A stretch of 64,000 nt of DNA from positions 284,429 through 348,428 of the forward strand of contig NZ_LIPW01000001.1 of the NCBI RefSeq assembly GCF_001418345.1. The letters run 5' to 3'. The translations under genes were made by a program, and so were the position numbers. Each line of letters starts with the position of its first letter. The first letter of the stretch is position 1. Positions 52,660 through 61,712 of the stretch are shown in pieces. The notes beneath the pieces were generated by a model. The model was not told where the DNA came from and did no database searches. It saw only the letters and a list, made by a program, of their open reading frames with translations. The stretch comes from Pseudidiomarina woesei. Its GTDB lineage: Bacteria; Pseudomonadota; Gammaproteobacteria; Enterobacterales; Alteromonadaceae.

Positions 52660-53604
52660 GTGCTAGATACAGAGTTTACCAAAGCTCAGCCAGAATACGT
52701 AACCGTTTCCTTAACAGATTACGGTGTTATTGAGCTAACCGGCCCACAAACCGATGAATTTTTGCAGGGGCAGCTGACCTGTGACATGAAACAACTCGGC
52801 GCTAACCACTGGTTGTTCGCAGCACACTGCGACAACAAAGGTAAAGCCATGAGTACCTTGTTTGTCAGTCGCTGCGGTGACAGTGTGCTTTTGCTGTCAC
52901 ATAAAGACGCCATTGCCGCAAGTTTGGCTCAGTTACAGAAATTTGGCGTATTTAGCAAAACCGACATCGTCGATGCCAGTGACAAATACCATGTGTATGG
53001 GGTATTTGGTACAGCAGCGCCAGAACGTATGGCGCAATGGTGTGAACAACCTTTAAATACAGAGCCACAGCAAGCGGTTACAGCGCTTGACGACGGTGTG
53101 GTGTTCACTGTGGGCGTTCACCCCGATCAGTACTTGTTGGTTACCGAGCGCGATAGCTTTCCCACCAACTCAGAACAAACACTCTGGCATGCACTTGAAA
53201 TTGAGCGTGGTCGACCCACCCTACTTTCAGGTACACTATTAGAGTATGTACCCCAAATGCTGAACGTTCAGGCGTTAAATGGCATTAGTTTTACCAAGGG
53301 GTGTTATATCGGCCAAGAGACCATCGCTCGGATGAAGTATCTGGGCAAGCAGAAGCGGGCTATGTTTCGTTTAGTGGGCCAAGGTAAACCTGTTGCAGCG
53401 GGCGCTACCGTAGAACAACAGCTTGGCGAAAACTGGCGACGAGCCGGCACGGTAATTAACGCAGTGAGCCGTGCTGACAATCAATTGAGCATGTTAGTGG
53501 TGCTGCCGAACGATATTGAAGCAGACACAAAACTGCGTGTAAAAGATGATGACGCGAGTCTTTTGGAAATTTACCCACTGCCTTATAAATTGGATGAATC
53601 ATGA
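52660..53604 (+). CDS. ygfZ: tRNA-modifying/iron-sulfur protein YgfZ
   Basis: A folate-binding protein related to the glycine-cleavage T protein; it supports certain iron-sulfur enzymes such as MiaB. The signature KGCYIGQE is intact (FTKGCYIGQETIARMKYLG). I start it at GTG 52660 (314 residues) because GCGAGG precedes it and the length before the GPQTDEFLQGQ core suits the family. A GTG at 52630 would add ten residues but has no ribosome site. It overlaps the next gene by 4 nt. Confidence 0.9.
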   Translation: MLDTEFTKAQPEYVTVSLTDYGVIELTGPQTDEFLQGQLTCDMKQLGANHWLFAAHCDNKGKAMSTLFVSRCGDSVLLLSHKDAIAASLAQLQKFGVFSKTDIVDASDKYHVYGVFGTAAPERMAQWCEQPLNTEPQQAVTALDDGVVFTVGVHPDQYLLVTERDSFPTNSEQTLWHALEIERGRPTLLSGTLLEYVPQMLNVQALNGISFTKGCYIGQETIARMKYLGKQKRAMFRLVGQGKPVAAGATVEQQLGENWRRAGTVINAVSRADNQLSMLVVLPNDIEADTKLRVKDDDASLLEIYPLPYKLDES

Positions 53605-54089
53605 GTCAAACTATTAGCCAGGACAAAGTTGTAGGAATTCACTACACCGTGAAAACTGCTGAAGGCCAAGTTCTGGATCAATCAAAAGAAGGTCAGCCGC
53701 TGCAGTTTATCTTTGGTCGCGGCATGTTGATCAAAGGTCTTGAGAATGCTCTTGACGGAAAAGCCACTGGCGACAAATTTGAAGCTGAAATTCAACCAGC
53801 TGACGCGTACGGCGAGCGTCATGAAGGTTTAATTCAAACTGTATCACGCAGCTTATTCGGTGATAACGAAGTTGCTGTTGGCATGCAGTTCCGCGCCAGC
53901 ACAGACGCAGGTGAGCAATCTGTGATGATCGTTGATGTGAACGACGACGAAGTAACTGTTGATGGTAACCACCCGCTAGCCGGCACTGCGTTAAACTTTG
54001 ACGTAGAAGTTGTTGAAGTACGTGACGCTGATCCAAGTGAATTGGACCACGGTCATGTGCACGCTGACGGTAACCATAACCACGGTTAA
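53601..54089 (+). CDS. slyD: FKBP-type peptidyl-prolyl isomerase, SlyD class
   Basis: A cytoplasmic prolyl isomerase and chaperone with a metal-binding tail. The 162-residue protein has the FKBP core (VVGIHYTVKTAEGQVLD, then GRGMLIKGLENAL), an inserted flap, and a His-rich end (HGHVHADGNHNHG) that should bind nickel or similar metals. Gene symbol slyD is by class; a second SlyD-like paralogue could exist elsewhere. ATGA overlap with ygfZ suggests coupling. Confidence 0.88.
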   Translation: MSQTISQDKVVGIHYTVKTAEGQVLDQSKEGQPLQFIFGRGMLIKGLENALDGKATGDKFEAEIQPADAYGERHEGLIQTVSRSLFGDNEVAVGMQFRASTDAGEQSVMIVDVNDDEVTVDGNHPLAGTALNFDVEVVEVRDADPSELDHGHVHADGNHNHG

Positions 54090-54136
54090 TCGCTCGCGTT
54101 GTCTGACTAAAAAGATAACGACGAATGATGAAAAAG

Positions 54137-54158
54137 CGCACCTTCGGGTGCGTTTTTT
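54137..54158 (+). terminator. Intrinsic terminator after slyD
   Basis: CGCACC and GGTGCG form a 6-bp stem closed by a TTCG tetraloop and followed by six T. An A run precedes it. Confidence 0.88.
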
Positions 54159-54224
54159 AATGGCCATTTTCTTACCTTAAAATAAGCGTATACTAATGCA
54201 ATCGTTACTTATTTAGAGCCTAGC

Positions 54225-55373
54225 ATGAGCAACAAAACCTATCCTTACACCCCGGCGACAGCACTCGCCCAAGCCCTCGGAAAAATAGATCAAGAAAGCC
54301 AAGGGGTGGTGTTGCCAATACATGTCGCAACCACCTACATTCGCGGTAAGGACAACAGCTACCCAACCGGGAATGTCTATTCACGTGCAGATAACCCAAC
54401 CTATAAACCGGTTGAAGAGCTTTTATGCCAACTGGAACAAGGCCACCAGGCACTTTTATTTGGGTCTGGCATGGCCGCCGCCACAGCGGTTTTTCAAGGG
54501 CTTCGCCCGGGCGACCATGTGTTAGCACCAAAAGTTATGTATTGGGCACTACGCAACTGGCTACTGAACTTTGCCACCGATTGGGGCTTAGTCATCGAAT
54601 TTATCGACATGACCCAGTTAAGCGAAGTGAATAAAGCGTTACAGCCGGGCAAAACTAAGCTGGTATGGTTAGAAACCCCGGGCAACCCAATGTGGACCAT
54701 TAGTGACATTAACGAAATTAGTGCGTTAGCCAAGCAAGCCGGTGCATTTGTTGCGGTCGACTCTACCTGCGCCACTCCACTACTCACGCAACCCTTAACT
54801 ATCGGCGCCGATATTGTCATGCACTCGGCCACCAAATACTTGAACGGGCACTCAGACGTCATTGCCGGTGCGCTCATTACCAAGCAAGACAGCGATTATT
54901 GGCAACGTATTCGAGCGGTGCGAGCTCAAGGCGGTGCCGTGCCAAGCCCACATGATGCCGCGCAACTATTACGTGGCATGCGGACCATGCATTTACGCGT
55001 GCGCGAAAGCTGCGTTAACGCCATGTTTTTAGCAGAACAACTTGAACAGCACCCACAAATAATCGAAGTGCTGTACCCTGGCTTGCCAAGCTTTAGTGGC
55101 CACGAAGTAGCAAAAAAACAAATGCACAACGGCTATGGCGGCATGTTTTCCATTCGCGTACAAGGTGGCGAACAAGCAGCTGTTCACGTCGCTGCCAACA
55201 CCAAGCTGTGGAAACGCGCTACATCTCTTGGCGGCGTGGAAAGCCTCATTGAACATCGCGCCAGCGTAGAAGGCGCTGGCACGCCCTGCCCACCAGATTT
55301 ACTGCGCTTGTCAGCAGGCATAGAAGACAAAGACGAATTGCTTGCCGATATTCTTCAAGCCCTCACACAGTAA
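54225..55373 (+). CDS. PLP-dependent Cys/Met metabolism enzyme, specificity unclear
   Basis: A fold-I PLP enzyme of the cystathionine gamma-synthase/beta-lyase group, 382 residues. The PLP lysine is in MHSATKYLNGHSDV and the core GSGMAAATAVF is present. The usual YGG(T/C) active-site motif is replaced by MYWALRNWL: the Tyr is kept but the following residues are bulky, which must change the substrate pocket. It is therefore not the same enzyme as the methionine gamma-lyase at 9963. Cystathionine gamma-synthase-like or beta-lyase-like activity is the best guess. It stands alone between two terminators. Confidence 0.8.
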   Translation: MSNKTYPYTPATALAQALGKIDQESQGVVLPIHVATTYIRGKDNSYPTGNVYSRADNPTYKPVEELLCQLEQGHQALLFGSGMAAATAVFQGLRPGDHVLAPKVMYWALRNWLLNFATDWGLVIEFIDMTQLSEVNKALQPGKTKLVWLETPGNPMWTISDINEISALAKQAGAFVAVDSTCATPLLTQPLTIGADIVMHSATKYLNGHSDVIAGALITKQDSDYWQRIRAVRAQGGAVPSPHDAAQLLRGMRTMHLRVRESCVNAMFLAEQLEQHPQIIEVLYPGLPSFSGHEVAKKQMHNGYGGMFSIRVQGGEQAAVHVAANTKLWKRATSLGGVESLIEHRASVEGAGTPCPPDLLRLSAGIEDKDELLADILQALTQ

Positions 55374-55374
55374 C

Positions 55375-55457
55375 CGTTATTCGTTACTCGTTAATCGTTA
55401 TTAAAAAGCCCGGCAAAAGCCGGGCCTCTAATATCTAATATCCAATAGCTAATATCG
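55375..55457. repeat. Degenerate 7-bp repeat arrays on both sides of a terminator (copy C)
   Basis: CGTTATT CGTTACT CGTTAAT CGTTATT occupies 55375-55402, directly after the PLP-enzyme stop codon. CTAATAT CTAATAT CCAATAG CTAATAT occupies 55428-55455, directly before the lysS stop. A GC-rich hairpin lies between. Read from lysS the array begins CGATATTAGCTATT, as at copy B. Confidence 0.85.
55403..55425 (-). terminator. Intrinsic terminator of lysS
   Basis: GCCCGGC, AAAA loop, GCCGGGC. On the minus strand five T follow the stem. There is no T run on the plus strand, so it serves lysS. Confidence 0.88.
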
Positions 55458-55459
55458 TC

Positions 55460-56971
55460 TTAGCTTTTCTTCGGACGCATGTGTGGAAACAACAACACAT
55501 CACGAATTGACGGCGAGTCCGTCAACAACATCACTAACCGATCAATACCTATGCCCTCGCCTGCTGTTGGCGGCAAACCATGCTCAAGTGCAGTGACGTA
55601 GTCGTCATCAAAAAACATGGCTTCGTCATCGCCCGCTTCTTTTTGCTGTACCTGTTCACGGAAGCGCTCAGCTTGGTCTTCTGCGTCGTTTAGCTCCGAG
55701 AAGCCATTTGCTAATCCGCGACCACCGACAAAGAACTCAAACCGGTCGGTAATAAACGGGTCATTGTCGTTACGGCGCGCCAACGGTGATACTTCAGCTG
55801 GGTATGCGGTTATAAACGTAGGTTGAATAAGCTTGTGTTCAGCAACTTCTTCAAATATTTCAATTTGAACTTTGCCTAAGCCCCAATTCGACTTCACTTT
55901 AATACCCAATGACTCCGCCAACTCGGTGGCGCGCTCAAGGCTATTTAACTGGTCATCGGTTGCTGTTGGCAAATGTTCTAAAATGGCTTCTTTAACCGTC
56001 ATCCGGGTAAATGGCTTGCTGAAGTCGTACTGCACGCCTTCGCTTTCAAATTGCGCTGAGCCCAAAATTTCCTTGGTCATGCCGCGTAGCATGTCTTCGG
56101 TGAGGTCCATCAGGTCATTGTAATCTGCGTAAGCCCAGTAAAACTCAAGCATGGTGAACTCAGGGTTATGCCGTGTCGACAGCCCTTCGTTACGGAAATT
56201 ACGGTTAATTTCAAATACTTTTTCAAAACCACCAACAACCAGACGTTTTAAGTACAGCTCTGGCGCTATGCGCAAATACAACTGCATGTCTAACGCATTA
56301 TGGTGCGTCATAAACGGGCGTGCTGTAGCACCACCAGGTATAGTTTGCATCATCGGCGTTTCAACTTCTAAGAATTGCTTAGCGATGAAGTAGCGACGAA
56401 TGTAATCCACCACTTTTGAGCGCACAACAAAGGTTTTACGCGACTCTTCGTTAGTGATGAGATCAAGGTAACGCTGGCGATAGCGCATTTCTTGGTCAGA
56501 CAAACCGTGAAACTTGTCTGGTAACGGGCGCAGCGCTTTGGTTAACAATCGAACATCGTCAACCTGCACACTCAATTCGCCAGTGCCGGTAATAAACAAG
56601 GTACCGGTTGCACCAACAATGTCACCTAAGTCCCACTTTTTGAACTCTTCGTTGTAATAGCCTTCAGGTAAGTTATCGCGGGCTACGTAGAGCTGTATTT
56701 GCCCTGACATATCTTGAATGGTGGCAAAGCTCGCTTTACCCATGATACGACGCGTCATCATACGGCCTGCAACAGCAACCCGCACACCTTTCGCCGCCAG
56801 CTCTTCTTTTTCAAGGCCGTCATACTGCGCGTGTAACTCAGCGGCTAAGCTGTCACGACGAAAATCATTCGGGAATGCCACGCCTCGCTCGCGCAACGCA
56901 GCAAGCTTGGCCTTGCGCTGGGCGATTTGCTCGTTTACGTCCAACTCAGGGGCTTGCGTTTTATCGTTCAT
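55460..56971 (-). CDS. lysS: Lysyl-tRNA synthetase, class II
   Basis: Charges tRNA-Lys. The 503-residue protein has an N-terminal OB anticodon-binding domain ([11 protein letters not shown]) and a class-II catalytic domain with motif 2 ([20 protein letters not shown]) and motif 3 ([13 protein letters not shown]). It lies 10 nt after prfB, the same pair as in E. coli. Confidence 0.97.
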   Translation of the reverse strand: MNDKTQAPELDVNEQIAQRKAKLAALRERGVAFPNDFRRDSLAAELHAQYDGLEKEELAAKGVRVAVAGRMMTRRIMGKASFATIQDMSGQIQLYVARDNLPEGYYNEEFKKWDLGDIVGATGTLFITGTGELSVQVDDVRLLTKALRPLPDKFHGLSDQEMRYRQRYLDLITNEESRKTFVVRSKVVDYIRRYFIAKQFLEVETPMMQTIPGGATARPFMTHHNALDMQLYLRIAPELYLKRLVVGGFEKVFEINRNFRNEGLSTRHNPEFTMLEFYWAYADYNDLMDLTEDMLRGMTKEILGSAQFESEGVQYDFSKPFTRMTVKEAILEHLPTATDDQLNSLERATELAESLGIKVKSNWGLGKVQIEIFEEVAEHKLIQPTFITAYPAEVSPLARRNDNDPFITDRFEFFVGGRGLANGFSELNDAEDQAERFREQVQQKEAGDDEAMFFDDDYVTALEHGLPPTAGEGIGIDRLVMLLTDSPSIRDVLLFPHMRPKKS

Positions 56972-56981
56972 GTACGTTTCC

Positions 56982-58080
56982 TTATAAACCTGATTTCAAA
57001 CTTGCTTCAATAAATGGGTCAAGTGCACCGTCTAACACCGCTTGAGTATTGCGGTTTTCAACACCAGTGCGTAAATCTTTAATACGCGCATCGTCTAATA
57101 CATACGAGCGAATTTGGCTACCCCAGCCGATGTCCGACTTGGTGTCTTCAAGCGCTTGCTTTTCAGCCAATTGCTTCTGTAATTCTAACTCATACAATTT
57201 AGCGCGTAATTGCTTCATCGCCGCATCGCGGTTTTTATGCTGTGAACGGTCACTTTGACACTGCACAACAACGCCCGTGGGTTCGTGCGTAATACGAATA
57301 GCCGAGTCGGTTCGGTTAACGTGCTGACCACCAGCGCCTGAAGCACGGTAAGTATCTACACGTAAGTCAGCTGGATTAATCTCAATCTCGATAGAATCAT
57401 CAATTTCTGGATACACGAATACTGACGCAAACGACGTATGGCGACGATTACCCGAGTCAAACGGTGACTTTCGCACCAAGCGGTGTACACCGGTTTCAGT
57501 ACGTAACCAACCGTAGGCATATTCACCCTGAATACGCACAGTAACCGATTTAATACCTGCGACTTCACCTTCAGAAAGCTCGGTAATTTCGGCTTTAAAA
57601 TCGTGCGACTCGGCCCAACGCAAATACATGCGCAACAGCATATTGGCCCAGTCTTGGGCTTCGGTGCCACCAGAGCCGGCCTGAATATCTAAATAACAGT
57701 CTGATGCGTCTTGTTCGCCCGAAAACATGCGGCGAAACTCTAATGTTGCCAATTGCTGCTCTAAGCCTTCTAGCTCACTAACAGCATCGTTAAAGGTTTC
57801 TTCGTCATCGGCTTCAACAGCTAGCTCAACAAGACCTTCAACGTCTTCCAGCCCTTGCGCCAAATTATTTAATGTTTCAACCACTTGTTCTAAACTTGCG
57901 CGCTCTTTACCTAGCGCTTGTGCACGCTCTTGATCATTCCACACCGTTGGGTCTTCTAACTCGCGCGTCACTTCCTCTAGACGCTCTACTTTCTGAGCGT
58001 AGTCAAAGATACCCCCGAAGCAATTCGCTGCGCTTGCGCATTTCTTTTATCGCAACATAAGTGGCGTTAGTTTCGAACAT
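56982..58080 (-). CDS. prfB: Peptide chain release factor 2, with programmed +1 frameshift
   Basis: Recognises UGA and UAA stop codons. The ATG at 58080 reads 25 codons ([11 protein letters not shown]...LLRGYL) to an in-frame TGA at 58003-58005. A +1 shift at CTT-T-GAC continues in the long frame and gives 365 residues, the same length as E. coli RF2. The Shine-Dalgarno-like GGGGGT that drives the shift stands just upstream of CTTTGAC. The tripeptide region and GGQ (SGAGGQHVN) are present. A continuous frame from 57971 is only a fragment. Confidence 0.96.
58003..58008 (-). promoter_or_regulatory. prfB frameshift site
   Basis: CTTTGA on the minus strand: ribosomes paused at the poorly read UGA slip forward one base, so RF2 level controls its own synthesis. 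The internal GGGGGT lies three bases before CTT. Confidence 0.95.
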
Positions 58081-58127
58081 AGTTTTGGAATCTCAATAAC
58101 AGTGATTGTAAGTAAAGGGCGGGTATT

Positions 58128-59837
58128 CTACCGCAAAGCATTAAAATGCTCTAGTTGTAGCTGCACAGAAGTGCGTCCACGAAAATGATTTAATTGTACT
58201 TTATAGGCCGCATGAATGGCTTTCACCGACGCATCAGGCCAAACCGTTAAATCTACATTAAAAGCAATCGCGTCAACCACCGTGCGATCTGTTGTTTCTA
58301 AAACCAGCTTTAAATGGCGCTCGCCTACTAGGCGTTGCTGCACAATGCGAAACTCGCCGTCAAAAAGTGGCTCAGGGAACCCCTGCCCCCATGGCCCATA
58401 GGCTTCTAACTGACGCACAAAAGGTTCCTGTAAACAACTTCCGTCAAGCTCACCGTCAGACCAAATAGTTTGCGTTAAGGTGCTCTCGTCAACCCATTCA
58501 TTAACTTGTTTAACAAAGGCGTGGCGAAATGCTTCTAGGTTATCAGCCGTTAAGCTTAAGCCGGCAGCCATAGCATGCCCGCCAAAGCGCTCTATAAGCT
58601 GCGGATGTTGGCTGTGCACACGCTCAAGTACGTCGCGAATATGCAAGCCCGGAATAGAACGTGCTGAACCTTTTAATAAGCCGTCATCACTATCGGCAAA
58701 GGCAATAACAGGCCTGTGGTATTGGTCTTTTACCCGCCCTGCGACAATGCCCACAACACCTTGGTGCCAACCCGGTTGATACAACACCATAGCCGCCGGC
58801 AAATGCTCGGTGGTGTTTAACTGTGCTACATAAGCTTCAGCTTCTTCACGCATTTCGGTTTCAATGCTACGGCGCGCCTGATTCAGTTGATCAAGTTGTG
58901 CAGCTAGTTGCTGAGCCGTGGTTAAATTATTAGCAAGTAAACACTCAATGCCTGCAGCCATGTCATCTAAGCGCCCTGCCGCATTAATGCGTGGGCCTAA
59001 GGCAAAACCTAAGTCGGCGGCTTGTAACTGTTGTGGGTCGCGGTTGGCTACTTGCAGCAACGCCGCAATACCTGGGCGGCAGTGCCCAGCCCGAATACGC
59101 TGCAGCCCTTGCTGTACCAAAATGCGGTTTACTCCATCGAGTTTCACTACGTCAGCCACAGTACCCAAAGCCACTAAGTCTAGCCACTGGGCTAAATTAG
59201 GTACTTGCAGTCCTTGCTCGCGCAGTACATGTCTTAGTGCCAGCAATACATAAAAAGCTACGCCCACCCCAGCAAGATTGGGGCTAGGAAACGGACAATC
59301 CGCAAGATTTGGATTGACAATGATATTTGCTGGCGGCAGTTCATTGGGCGGTAAATGATGATCAGTAACAATCACATCAATACCAGCTGCTTTTGCGGCC
59401 TGAACACCAGCATGGCATGATATACCACTGTCCACCGTTACAATTAATTCAGCACCCTGTTGCTGCGCCTGCGCCACCACTGCAGGTGACAACCCATAAC
59501 CATCAGCAAACCGGTTCGGAACAATATAACTTAAACGTTTTGCCCCCATAGCTTGCAACGCAGATACCATCAACGCTGTTGAGGTAGCTCCGTCGGCGTC
59601 GAAATCACCGCAAATACAAATGGCATGGTCTGCTTGAATGGCTTGAGCAAGGCGCTTCGCAGCCTCGCTAGCGCCTTTTAGTTGGTTAAAGTGCGGCAAA
59701 TGGCGCAACCCAAGATCAAGCTGCTGTGCGTCAGCAATACCGCGACTGGCAAGTACGTGAGCAATAACCGATGGTAATTGCGCCGCCCACTCACCTAATT
59801 GGGCTTGCGGTCGGCGTTTAATCGTTAACAAACTCAT
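58128..59837 (-). CDS. recJ: Single-stranded-DNA-specific exonuclease RecJ
   Basis: A 5'-3' exonuclease in recombination and mismatch repair. The 569-residue protein has the DHH phosphoesterase motifs (CICGDFDADGATSTAL, VTVDSGISC, VTDHHLPP) and the DHHA1 motif (RFGGHAMAAGLSL), then an OB-like end. It overlaps dsbC by 4 nt. Confidence 0.97.
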   Translation of the reverse strand: MSLLTIKRRPQAQLGEWAAQLPSVIAHVLASRGIADAQQLDLGLRHLPHFNQLKGASEAAKRLAQAIQADHAICICGDFDADGATSTALMVSALQAMGAKRLSYIVPNRFADGYGLSPAVVAQAQQQGAELIVTVDSGISCHAGVQAAKAAGIDVIVTDHHLPPNELPPANIIVNPNLADCPFPSPNLAGVGVAFYVLLALRHVLREQGLQVPNLAQWLDLVALGTVADVVKLDGVNRILVQQGLQRIRAGHCRPGIAALLQVANRDPQQLQAADLGFALGPRINAAGRLDDMAAGIECLLANNLTTAQQLAAQLDQLNQARRSIETEMREEAEAYVAQLNTTEHLPAAMVLYQPGWHQGVVGIVAGRVKDQYHRPVIAFADSDDGLLKGSARSIPGLHIRDVLERVHSQHPQLIERFGGHAMAAGLSLTADNLEAFRHAFVKQVNEWVDESTLTQTIWSDGELDGSCLQEPFVRQLEAYGPWGQGFPEPLFDGEFRIVQQRLVGERHLKLVLETTDRTVVDAIAFNVDLTVWPDASVKAIHAAYKVQLNHFRGRTSVQLQLEHFNALR

Positions 59838-60577
59838 TGGTCGTTTTCAATTTCTGCTAACAAAGGCTCTGGTGGCAAATAGCCCGGCAGCATACGGCCT
59901 GACTCAAGCACAATAGCCGGTGTACCGCGAACGCCAAACTTGTGCCCAAGCGCCAAGTGCTCCGCAACAGGGTTATCACAGTCTGCAGGTGGCAAAGCTT
60001 GGTCATTCTTGACCGCGGTTAACGCTGCTTTGGGGTCATCTGCACACCAAACCGACTGAAGCTCCATTGCTGCGCGCCCTTGCATGCCTGAACGTGGCCA
60101 GGCTAAATAACGCACAGTAATGCCTTTTTCTAAGTAACCATCCATACGCTCATGCAATTGACGACAGTAACCGCAGGTTGAATCAGTAAATACATGGATT
60201 ACATGTTGTTCATTGTCGGCTTTAAACTCAATCATGGTATCGGAGTATTCGGCTAAGTCACTAATACGCATGGCATTTAATATTTTGTCACTGACATTAA
60301 CAGGGGCTTCCCCAGTAATATCAAAAATTCTACCACTGATAATAAATTGGCCATCTGCACTTGCATAAACAAGCCCTTGGTCGGTGAGAACTTGGTACAA
60401 ACCAGCAATTTCTGATGGTTTGGCCGATTCAACGGTGAAGCCCATGTTGACCATATGGCGCGTGTTAAAATCACCTATCAGCGCAGCTGCCTGAACGGCC
60501 TGTTTGGTGTCGTCTTGGTTATTCGGGCTACAACTAGCTACTACCAAACTTAATGCTAAAACTCCCAAGTACTTCAT
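59834..60577 (-). CDS. dsbC: Thiol:disulfide isomerase DsbC, with a lipoprotein-type signal
   Basis: Corrects wrong disulfide bonds in exported proteins. The 247-residue protein has an N-terminal dimer domain, a linker helix and a thioredoxin fold with the active site CGYC (Cys134, Cys137). Two more Cys (VWCADD, ADCDNP) form the structural disulfide. The signal ends VVASC, a lipobox-like site, so the protein may be membrane-anchored, unlike soluble E. coli DsbC. Context xerD-dsbC-recJ is conserved. Confidence 0.93.
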   Translation of the reverse strand: MKYLGVLALSLVVASCSPNNQDDTKQAVQAAALIGDFNTRHMVNMGFTVESAKPSEIAGLYQVLTDQGLVYASADGQFIISGRIFDITGEAPVNVSDKILNAMRISDLAEYSDTMIEFKADNEQHVIHVFTDSTCGYCRQLHERMDGYLEKGITVRYLAWPRSGMQGRAAMELQSVWCADDPKAALTAVKNDQALPPADCDNPVAEHLALGHKFGVRGTPAIVLESGRMLPGYLPPEPLLAEIENDQ

Positions 60578-60614
60578 GCAGTTACCCTTTTATAAATCAT
60601 GTAAAGTTACGTTG

Positions 60615-61523
60615 TTAAGCGCGTGGGTGATGCGTTGCATGTAATTGCTGCAAGCGTTCACGCGCCACGTGCGTATAAATCTGTGTGGTCGACAAGTCAC
60701 TATGACCTAAAAGCATCTGTAACACCCGTAAATCGGCGCCATGATTCAGCAAATGAGTTGCAAAGGCATGGCGCAACGTATGCGGTGACAAATGCGAACG
60801 AATATCGGCTTGTTGCGCATAATAACGAATTCGGTGCCAAAATGCCTGTCGTGTTAACGGCCCACCACGGCGCGTCACAAATACCCAGTTACCGGGTTTT
60901 GCATAGAGGTTTTCACGCGCCTCAGCAAAGTATTTTTGCAGCCAGTCTAACGCTTCCTCACCAAGAGGCACGAGTCTTTCTTTATTACCCTTACCCACAA
61001 CACGAACAAGCTCTTGCTGAAAATGAATTTGATCAACCGTCAAGCTAACCAACTCTGTTACGCGTAACCCTGTGGCATAAAGCACTTCAAGCATTGCTCT
61101 ATCGCGTAATTGCACGGGGTCATCAAGCTGCGGGGCATTCAATAGTGCTTCAACTTCAGCTTCCGACAAACTATGCGGAATTGCCTGCGGTTGCTTTGGG
61201 CGTGCTAGTCGCGCGGTTGGATCATGATTGATCAATCGCTCAGCCATGGCATATTGATAAAACTTTTTAAGCGCACTCAATGCGCGTGAAGTACTCCGCG
61301 GAGATAAACCTTGTTGACGCCGCCATAACAAATAGCGCTCCAAATCGTGCGACTCTACGTTCAGCAATGTGGTTTTTTGCTGCGCAGTAAGAAACTTCTG
61401 AAAACTTCGTAAATCGGTTTGATAGGCAGAACTGGTATGTTTACTAACGCCTTGTTTAAGCCAAAGGCGCTCAATAAACCGAGTTATTTCTTCATCAACG
61501 TGCACGGGAATGCTTTGGCTCAT
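60615..61523 (-). CDS. xerD: Tyrosine recombinase XerD
   Basis: Resolves chromosome dimers at dif with XerC and FtsK. The 302-residue protein has all catalytic residues: Arg153, Lys178, His248, Arg251, His274 and Tyr283. It is the first gene of xerD-dsbC-recJ-prfB-lysS, which marks it as the housekeeping XerD and not a mobile integrase. Confidence 0.96.
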   Translation of the reverse strand: MSQSIPVHVDEEITRFIERLWLKQGVSKHTSSAYQTDLRSFQKFLTAQQKTTLLNVESHDLERYLLWRRQQGLSPRSTSRALSALKKFYQYAMAERLINHDPTARLARPKQPQAIPHSLSEAEVEALLNAPQLDDPVQLRDRAMLEVLYATGLRVTELVSLTVDQIHFQQELVRVVGKGNKERLVPLGEEALDWLQKYFAEARENLYAKPGNWVFVTRRGGPLTRQAFWHRIRYYAQQADIRSHLSPHTLRHAFATHLLNHGADLRVLQMLLGHSDLSTTQIYTHVARERLQQLHATHHPRA

Positions 61524-61568
61524 AATTGTTTTTGCTTCGATGACATATCAACAGACATCATAAACCGG

Positions 61569-61596
61569 TTTACAGGTACTCTCAATCTGCTATTAT
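61569..61596 (+). promoter_or_regulatory. Sigma-70 promoter of tRNA-Tyr
   Basis: TTTACA (61569) and TATTAT (61591) are 16 bp apart. A GC-rich stretch, GCCGGCC, follows the -10, typical of stringently controlled stable-RNA promoters. Confidence 0.7.
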
Positions 61597-61609
61597 GCCG
61601 GCCTTGTGT

Positions 61610-61694
61610 GGAGGGGTTCCCGAGCGGTCAAAGGGATCAGACTGTAAATCTGACGGCTCAGCCTTCGCAGGTTCGAATCCTGCCCCCTCCACCA
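61610..61694 (+). tRNA. tRNA-Tyr (anticodon GTA)
   Basis: An 85-nt tRNA with a long variable arm. The 7-bp acceptor stem is GGAGGGG/CCCCTCC and the CCA end is encoded. The anticodon GTA is at 61644-61646, with the T-loop GTTCGAATC. It stands alone, with no second tRNA next to it. Confidence 0.97.
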
Positions 61695-61712
61695 TTTCTT
61701 CTCGCCGAAGCG

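Noticed and set aside
57356-57670. A separate 104-codon frame within prfB
   Set aside because: It is an alternative frame of prfB; the conserved RF2 protein explains the region.
60623-61048. A 141-codon open frame antisense to xerD
   Set aside because: It is entirely within xerD, and the translation looks like a shadow of the coding strand.
60615-61694. A tyrosine recombinase next to a tRNA gene, as at the edge of an integrative element
   Set aside because: The recombinase is the housekeeping XerD in its conserved xerD-dsbC-recJ-prfB-lysS context, it points away from the tRNA, and no repeat of the tRNA 3' end was noticed nearby.
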